Under the pieces are notes generated by a model. It searched no databases and was not told the DNA's origin. It saw only the letters and a list, made by a program, of their open reading frames with translations. Of a stretch of DNA of 20,491 nt, positions 16,196 to 20,491 are shown piece after piece; within the stretch, counting starts at the first letter, position 1, and each line of letters begins with the position of its first letter. The position numbers were made by a program, and so were the translations under genes. The stretch is from CAZJYI01 sp964550025 (GTDB taxonomy: Bacteria > Verrucomicrobiota > Kiritimatiellia > UBA8416 > CAYOBW01): NCBI GenBank assembly GCA_964550025.1, contig CAZJYI010000182.1:1-20491 (forward strand). The letters run 5' to 3'.

Positions 16196-16432
16196 GTAGC
16201 CGCGAGCGTGAGCGAGCGGATCCGGGACACAGGGTTTATGACCCCGTACCCGGCAACCGAATGGCCACAGAAGGCACAAAAGGAAGGACTTGAAGGAACT
16301 GATGGTCACACGGTCCGGGGCACGACAGACCATCCGTGATCTCTTCTCCTTCTGTGACTTCTGTGCCTTTTGTGGCCAACCTGTCTTCTCCGGGACAGGG
16401 CAAGGACTCCGCTCGCTCACGCTCGTGGCTAC
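16196..16432. repeat. Family B palindromic repeats in an inverted pair, enclosing another repeat
   Basis: Left unit 16196-16220 begins GTAGCCGCGAGCGTGAGCGA; right unit 16408-16432 is its reverse complement apart from one base and ends GCTCACGCTCGTGGCTAC. They frame 187 bp in the gap between the glycosidase stump and the convergent toroid-like gene. The TAG stop of that gene (16431-16429) lies within the right unit. Confidence 0.8.
16263..16377. repeat. Degenerate 9-nt repeats in an inverted pair, nested in family B pair
   Basis: Left arm from 16263: GGC then CACAGAAGG, CACAAAAGG and looser units. Right arm 16348-16377 reads, on the minus strand, GGC then CACAAAAGG, CACAGAAGT, CACAGAAGG. The arms can pair over about 20 bp with a loop of some 57 bases. 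Apart from these elements I see nothing else in 16185-16428. Confidence 0.7.
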
Positions 16433-18855
16433 GGGCCCGGCCGGCGACCCAATGGCCGTCTGCCCTCGCTTCCCAGGAACAACGCATCCAGGCGGGTGCC
16501 GTCTTCGCGGCAGTGGAACTCGATGACGGCGCGCCCCCGCCTCAGAGCCAGCTTCTCTTTCGGGATGGCGCGGACCCACTCCCAATCCGTGTGTCGCCCG
16601 GTGTGCCACTCGGTCCGCTCAAGAGGAACAGCCCCGCCCTGACGCACACGCACAAAGAAGGAGTCGTCCTTGGGGGTGGGCGCCTTGACGCGCGCCCAGA
16701 GCGCATAGTCGCCAGCGGCGGGAACGTCGAAGACCCATGCGGCGCGGGCCATGCCTGACCCGCCGTCCATGCCGTGCTCACCGGGCATCCAGATAAACGC
16801 CCCGCCGGACGCGTCTGCGTCATTCCCCTTGACGAACGGTTCCAGGATCACGGCTGCACCCTCGGCCTCAATAGCGGCATTGACCGGACAGGCCCTCTCA
16901 TCCGGCTTCTCACCGAGGGTCAGCCAGCGTTGCCGGCGGCGCACGGGTTCGAGTGGGGCGAGAAGCTCGCGGCCGATGTCGCGGCCGTCAACGGCCAACA
17001 GAGCGTCCGCCAGATTCGGCTCGCCGCCCTCGGCAGCGATGCGGCGCTCGTTCACAACGTCCGCGACGAGGCGGAGGCGCCCATCAACCGCGGGAGCAGA
17101 CACGCTCACGATGCCACCGTCCACGGCAACGGCGCAGTCGGCCCCGCACGCGCTCTCCCTGAACCGCGCGAAACCGGCATCGTCGATATCTTCCGCCGCC
17201 CGCAGCCACAACACGATCGTGCCGCTCCCTTCGGGCCGCCCGGCCGAATGCGTGCAGGTCAGGCGCATGGCCTGCCATTCTGCGCCGTCGCGAACAAGCT
17301 CGATCGGCGCCGGCGTGCCCTGCGTGGTCCGCGCGAGGAGAAACCGAACGGCAACCGCGACGTCGGCATAGCGGAGGAAGACAGGCGCGCCACCGGCGAC
17401 GGACAGACGCTCCGCCGAAGCCGGGACGGCGTCGGCCATGCCGACATAGAAGTCCGCCGCCGAAGGCAGCACAAGCTGTGACAGAAGACAACGCGTCTCC
17501 TCCCAGATGCGACGAAAGGTGCGCGTTCCGGTCTGGGCCGAGGCGAGCAGTAATACGTCCGCCCCCCGCTGTGTGCTTGCCAGGAACGGCTCGAGGTGCC
17601 ACGCTTTCCGGTGACCGCCGCCCGCCGCGATCCTGAGCTTCCCGTAGGGATCCCCGCGCCCGTCCATGAAGAAGTTCATGACCGGCATCTTTGCACCGCC
17701 TGCCAGGTTCACGGTCAAAGGCTTGTCCATGGGTCCGTAGGTCGCTCCCGCCGAGCCGATGCTGAATGCTTTTCCCACGTAGTGTGTCGCCGTCTCCCAG
17801 GACTCCATTCCCCAGCGCTGCACCACGGTGCGCGGCTCACGCGAGAGAGAGGCGTCCAGGTTGGGACGGTAGGCACAGAGGTCAAGGAAGGCCCTTATGC
17901 CGACGTGGCCTTCCCCCGCCAGCCAACCGGCATGCCGCAGGGTGTGATCCAGGTAGCCGTGCCCCGTCAGGTAGTCATAGTCGCGGCTGTGGGCGCCCCC
18001 GAGGCGCTCGCACGGCGCGAACCAGTTGGCCGTGATGTCGGCCCAGAAGAGCTTGAGGGCGGCTTCGGCCTTGCGGCGCTCCCCCGGGCGCTTCGCATGG
18101 CGCGCCAGCAGACCGAGGCTGTCCAGGTCCGTCCCGTAGTACGTTGGGCTGATGTATTCGCGGATGCCGCACTCCCAGGTGTAGGCGAGCCACTGGTCGA
18201 GCATCTTGTAGCCCTCGGCCGCAAGCTCGGGTCTGCCTGTCGATTCCCCGATGGCGATACAGTTCCAGAGCTTCATGAGGTAGATGTTGGTGTACGAGAC
18301 GCGGACACGGTGTCGGCGGATGCCTTCGACACTGTAGTCCATGAGACGCTTCAGGACCTCGCGGGCACCCGGGGTCAGGCGTTCGCGGTAGAGCATCCAC
18401 ACCAGCACGCCCTTCTGCATGCAGAACTCCACGGCATTGCGGTCATCGGGCCTGTGCCCGTCCCGCCAGTACCACGCAAAGTTCCCGTACGTGCGGGAAG
18501 CCGGGTCGCGGTCCTGCATCTTCTCGACCAGCAGGAGAGCGGCTTCGACCCGCTCAGGATGCCACTGCACCGCCGACGCTTCGAGGGCGAAATCGAAGAA
18601 GCCGCGCGAGCTCATGGCCGGCTCGCGGCGCTCGATGCGCCGCCAGAGGCGTTCGAGGTGCTTGACCGTCGCGGGATCGATGGGATCGGCGAATGACACC
18701 ACCGCACCTGCAAACGTCAGAACAGAGAGAAGTAGCCACGAGCGTGAGCGAGTGGACGCCCTGTTGCACGCGCTCCGAACCAAGAGATCCACTCGCTCAC
18801 GCTCGTGGCTACGTGAGGGCGCGCGTTGCTCGATATGTCCCACTGCACCCGCCAT
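16429..18855 (-). CDS. Large secreted protein: alpha-toroid-like domain plus C-terminal CBM-like domain, function unknown
   Basis: 808 residues from ATG 18855, which directly follows the upstream gene's TAG. The real start may be GTG 18792, because codons 14-41 are repeat sequence and the export signal (RSRSWLLLSVLTFAGAVVSFA) begins around residue 36. After the signal, about 60-330 is helix-rich with regular Trp/Leu spacing and motifs RVSYTNIYLMKLWN, ISPTYYGTDLDSL and GGAHSRDYDYLTGHGYLDH, which recall (alpha/alpha) toroids of polysaccharide lyases; the His, Tyr and Arg there are candidate active-site residues. A beta-rich part follows to about 640. From 659 to about 795 a jelly-roll like CBM6/35 ends in IEFHCREDGTRLDALFLG, a known pattern of such binding domains. 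I infer a glycan-degrading enzyme, perhaps a lyase; no named family was recognised. The stop codon lies in a repeat. Confidence 0.75.
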   Translation of the reverse strand: MAGAVGHIEQRAPSRSHERERVDLLVRSACNRASTRSRSWLLLSVLTFAGAVVSFADPIDPATVKHLERLWRRIERREPAMSSRGFFDFALEASAVQWHPERVEAALLLVEKMQDRDPASRTYGNFAWYWRDGHRPDDRNAVEFCMQKGVLVWMLYRERLTPGAREVLKRLMDYSVEGIRRHRVRVSYTNIYLMKLWNCIAIGESTGRPELAAEGYKMLDQWLAYTWECGIREYISPTYYGTDLDSLGLLARHAKRPGERRKAEAALKLFWADITANWFAPCERLGGAHSRDYDYLTGHGYLDHTLRHAGWLAGEGHVGIRAFLDLCAYRPNLDASLSREPRTVVQRWGMESWETATHYVGKAFSIGSAGATYGPMDKPLTVNLAGGAKMPVMNFFMDGRGDPYGKLRIAAGGGHRKAWHLEPFLASTQRGADVLLLASAQTGTRTFRRIWEETRCLLSQLVLPSAADFYVGMADAVPASAERLSVAGGAPVFLRYADVAVAVRFLLARTTQGTPAPIELVRDGAEWQAMRLTCTHSAGRPEGSGTIVLWLRAAEDIDDAGFARFRESACGADCAVAVDGGIVSVSAPAVDGRLRLVADVVNERRIAAEGGEPNLADALLAVDGRDIGRELLAPLEPVRRRQRWLTLGEKPDERACPVNAAIEAEGAAVILEPFVKGNDADASGGAFIWMPGEHGMDGGSGMARAAWVFDVPAAGDYALWARVKAPTPKDDSFFVRVRQGGAVPLERTEWHTGRHTDWEWVRAIPKEKLALRRGRAVIEFHCREDGTRLDALFLGSEGRRPLGRRPGP
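18732..18812. repeat. Perfect inverted pair of family B repeats inside a gene's 5' end
   Basis: Two 25-bp arms, 18732-18756 (begins GTAGCCACGAGCGTGAGCGA) and 18788-18812, are exact reverse complements separated by 31 bp. The 81-bp element lies within the open reading frame of the toroid-like protein, ahead of its hydrophobic signal segment, and keeps that frame open (reads SHERERV... and ...TRSRSWL). Confidence 0.9.
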
Positions 18856-19962
18856 CTACTCCCTCGGCACGCCGTACCTGTCGAGCAGCGCCATGATCTC
18901 GTCTTCCTGCTCCACGGGGGCACTGCCGAGCGCCACGATCCCCCTGGCCGTACCGATCTGATCGGCGATTCGGTCAAGCGACCAGGCGCCGTCGGCATCG
19001 CGGGTGACCCAGATCTGGATCAGCTTCCCGGCCTCGTGGATCTTGCGGTACACCTCCGGCCACTCGGTGAACTCGGGCTGCCCGGCGCCGGGGACCCATT
19101 GGACGCCCTTCAATCCCGGGATAGTGAGCAGAGAGTCCAGGTGCGGGAGCTGGCCGGGGCCATCAAGGTGATAGAACCCGTTGGTCAGCCTGCCGCACGT
19201 GGCGGACAACTCGGGTTTCACGAACTCGTCGAACATGTCGGGGCCGATCATGTACGCGAAGTCGCATTGCAGCATGTAGTAGGGCGCATCGGAGTAGATG
19301 GGCGTCCATGCCGTGTAGCCGGGGTGGACGTTTTGGATAAGCCGGTTGAACGCCTCGTAGTAGCGCCACCACACGGCATGGGCATCCCACGTCAAACGCT
19401 TGACTTCGTCGGGCTGGTCGTAGAGATCCAGCAGCAACTTCTCGCCCGGGCGATACGACGACAGGATGTCGAGGTTGCCTCCGAGGTCGGTCATGCCGAT
19501 GTGCGCAAGCCCCTCGAAGCGCGAGGCAGCGGCCTCGTACAGGTCGCAGAGACGTCTGTACCAGACGTTGTCCGGGTCAAACTCAAAGTGGATATCCGCC
19601 GGTGCCCGTACATCTTCACAGTGAAACCAAACCGTGCCTTCGGCGTCGCCGTTAACCAATTCCAGCCCCATCAACGCGGCAATGACGCCGGGACCGAAGT
19701 TCGCCCACACGCTCGGAAAGGCATCCCCGACGTATCTGCGACACTCGAGATCGTAGAACCACCGGTCAACAACATCCTCGGCGGGCGTGTCGAGACCGTA
19801 GAAGCTGGCAAAATGCCTGCACGGGAGGGCGGGGTCAGGGCGGCCGGGATCGCGGCCGTGCAGTGTCATATGGACCAGGGGACGATCCAGATCACCGGCC
19901 CACCATTGGCGATAATCGTCGCCAATTCGCCGCCAGCGTTCGGAGCTGAAATCGACACTCAT
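18856..19962 (-). CDS. URO-D-like (uroporphyrinogen decarboxylase superfamily) protein
   Basis: A 368-residue cytoplasmic protein with the look of the URO-D/cobalamin methyltransferase superfamily: NVWYRRLCDLYEAAASRF (132-149), HIGMTDLGGNLDILSSYRPGEKLLLDLYDQPDEVKRL (154-190), PYYMLQCDFAYMIGPDMFDEFVKPEL (227-252), then FYHLDGPGQLPHLDSLLTIPGLKGVQWVPGAGQP (263-296). His265 and Asp267 lie where superfamily members keep functional residues. The cysteine zinc ligands of corrinoid methyltransferases such as MtaA are not evident, so methyl transfer is not assured, nor is tetrapyrrole decarboxylation. ATG 19962 comes one base after the stop of the small basic-protein gene (TGA-C-ATG) with no clear Shine-Dalgarno, which points to translational coupling. 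Its TAG abuts the next ATG. True function unknown. Confidence 0.78.
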   Translation of the reverse strand: MSVDFSSERWRRIGDDYRQWWAGDLDRPLVHMTLHGRDPGRPDPALPCRHFASFYGLDTPAEDVVDRWFYDLECRRYVGDAFPSVWANFGPGVIAALMGLELVNGDAEGTVWFHCEDVRAPADIHFEFDPDNVWYRRLCDLYEAAASRFEGLAHIGMTDLGGNLDILSSYRPGEKLLLDLYDQPDEVKRLTWDAHAVWWRYYEAFNRLIQNVHPGYTAWTPIYSDAPYYMLQCDFAYMIGPDMFDEFVKPELSATCGRLTNGFYHLDGPGQLPHLDSLLTIPGLKGVQWVPGAGQPEFTEWPEVYRKIHEAGKLIQIWVTRDADGAWSLDRIADQIGTARGIVALGSAPVEQEDEIMALLDRYGVPRE

Positions 19963-19963
19963 G

Positions 19964-20368
19964 TCAGCGCTTGAACGAAACGCCCTTGACTGACGGGGCG
20001 TTTGTAGCGGCCCGACTGCGGTCGAGCTCCTGCCGGGCGATGATCGCCGCCATGGCGCTCGACACGGGGGCCTGGAGCCGCATCTCCTGGCTCCGCATGG
20101 CGTTGTCGTGCATCTTGCGCAGCGCTGCGCTGCTGGTGCCGATCCGCTGTATCCCCTTCTTCTCCTCGCCGAGCTTGGTGTGAACACCGGTGTGCTTTGC
20201 GGTGTGCCGCAGAGCCTGCGCCATCCGGTTGCCGCGCCCACCGCGCCCCCTTCCGCGCCCGCGCCCGCGGCCCCGGTTGTTCTTCTTGCGCCCCTTTGCG
20301 AGGCACGGTTCCGAGAAAGCTGCCAGGCAGAGCATGATGGCCGAAATGATGAGCAGGAGTCGCTTCAT
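19964..20368 (-). CDS. Small secreted basic protein with Gly-Arg repeat
   Basis: 134 residues, no family recognised. ATG 20368 follows GGAG by six bases. A clear signal peptide (LLLIISAIMLCLAAFS, cleavage probably after the Leu-Ala at 23-24) is followed by a strongly basic, low-complexity stretch, KGRKKNNRGRGRGRGRGRGG at 25-44, with alternating Arg and Gly. The rest, to residue 134, is polar and probably helical (SAALRKMHDNAMRSQEMRL, SSAMAAIIARQELDRSR). Such Arg-Gly tracts bind nucleic acids or polyanions in other proteins; in an exported protein, acidic polysaccharide binding is an attractive guess. It is the first gene of the operon with the URO-D-like and toroid-like genes and lies right behind a good promoter. 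Confidence 0.72.
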   Translation of the reverse strand: MKRLLLIISAIMLCLAAFSEPCLAKGRKKNNRGRGRGRGRGRGGRGNRMAQALRHTAKHTGVHTKLGEEKKGIQRIGTSSAALRKMHDNAMRSQEMRLQAPVSSAMAAIIARQELDRSRAATNAPSVKGVSFKR

Positions 20369-20391
20369 AGTATCTCCAGATGAATAGCGGG

Positions 20392-20420
20392 ACTATACGC
20401 CATTCGCGCACCGACGTCAA
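20392..20420 (-). promoter_or_regulatory. Sigma70-type promoter of the basic-protein operon
   Basis: Read on the minus strand: TTGACG at 20420-20415, exactly 17 bp, then TATAGT at 20397-20392. Both hexamers match consensus at 5 of 6 positions. Transcription would start near 20385, leaving a leader of about 17 bases that contains the GGAG ribosome-binding site. It is the best promoter in the window. Confidence 0.75.
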
Positions 20421-20453
20421 GATCGCCGCATCCCGTAGCAGCAATTCTCATTA

Positions 20454-20469
20454 TGGCCGATCTCGGCCA
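20454..20469. promoter_or_regulatory. Palindrome upstream of the operon promoter, possible operator
   Basis: TGGCCGA-TC-TCGGCCA: 7-bp perfect arms around two bases, centred about 44 bp upstream of the -35 hexamer of the promoter at 20392-20420. The position would suit an activator or a distant repressor site. No similar palindrome was noticed elsewhere in the window. Confidence 0.35.
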
Positions 20470-20491
20470 ACTTCAGCGGTGATAGTAGCGA

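Noticed and set aside
17596..18696. Long plus-strand open frame opposite the toroid-like gene, and a similar one at 18826-19974 opposite the URO-D-like gene
   Set aside because: Both are antisense shadows: no motifs, no ribosome-binding site, biased composition.

Overview
The window is GC-rich bacterial DNA carrying two themes: L-rhamnose use and secreted polysaccharide breakdown. The mix of families (PQQ-like propeller starting WPQFRGP, Gfo/Idh/MocA oxidoreductase, YceK-type lipoprotein, large secreted beta-helix and TIM-barrel enzymes, URO-D-like protein) suggests a saccharolytic PVC-type bacterium (Planctomycetota, Lentisphaerota or Kiritimatiellota) or Hydrogenedentota. That placement is an inference from gene content. 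No rRNA, tRNA, CRISPR array or transposase gene was seen.

Left part (1-4952): a minus-strand pair, a class II aldolase followed by L-rhamnose isomerase (rhaA, cut by the window edge), is divergent from a large secreted GH78 alpha-L-rhamnosidase on the plus strand. Together they would release rhamnose outside the cytoplasm, isomerise it to rhamnulose, and cleave the phosphorylated ketose. A rhamnulokinase is not in view. Centre-left (5041-9486): a YceK-like lipoprotein and a Gfo/Idh/MocA oxidoreductase on plus, convergent with a secreted PQQ-like propeller and a cytosolic PAS histidine kinase on minus. The kinase ends only 16 residues into what looks like a receiver domain. Centre-right (10017-16184): three plus-strand secreted proteins, a GH141-like beta-helix protein, a two-domain beta-sandwich protein, and a clan-A-type glycoside hydrolase with an inserted amidotransferase-like domain, followed by the frameshifted C-terminal stump of another glycoside hydrolase. 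Right part (16429-20420): a minus-strand operon behind a very good sigma70-type promoter, encoding a small secreted Gly-Arg-repeat protein, a URO-D-like protein and a large secreted alpha-toroid-like/CBM protein, with stop and start codons nearly or directly touching.

The most unusual feature is the number and variety of short intergenic repeats: two families of roughly 25-35 bp imperfect palindromes in inverted pairs, a nested-hairpin unit present twice in tandem, and degenerate 7-nt and 9-nt tandem units, some also arranged as inverted pairs. They sit in most intergenic gaps and in three places reach into genes, supplying stop codons or N-terminal codons. The layout resembles REPIN/REP-type elements, but no mobilising gene is present here.
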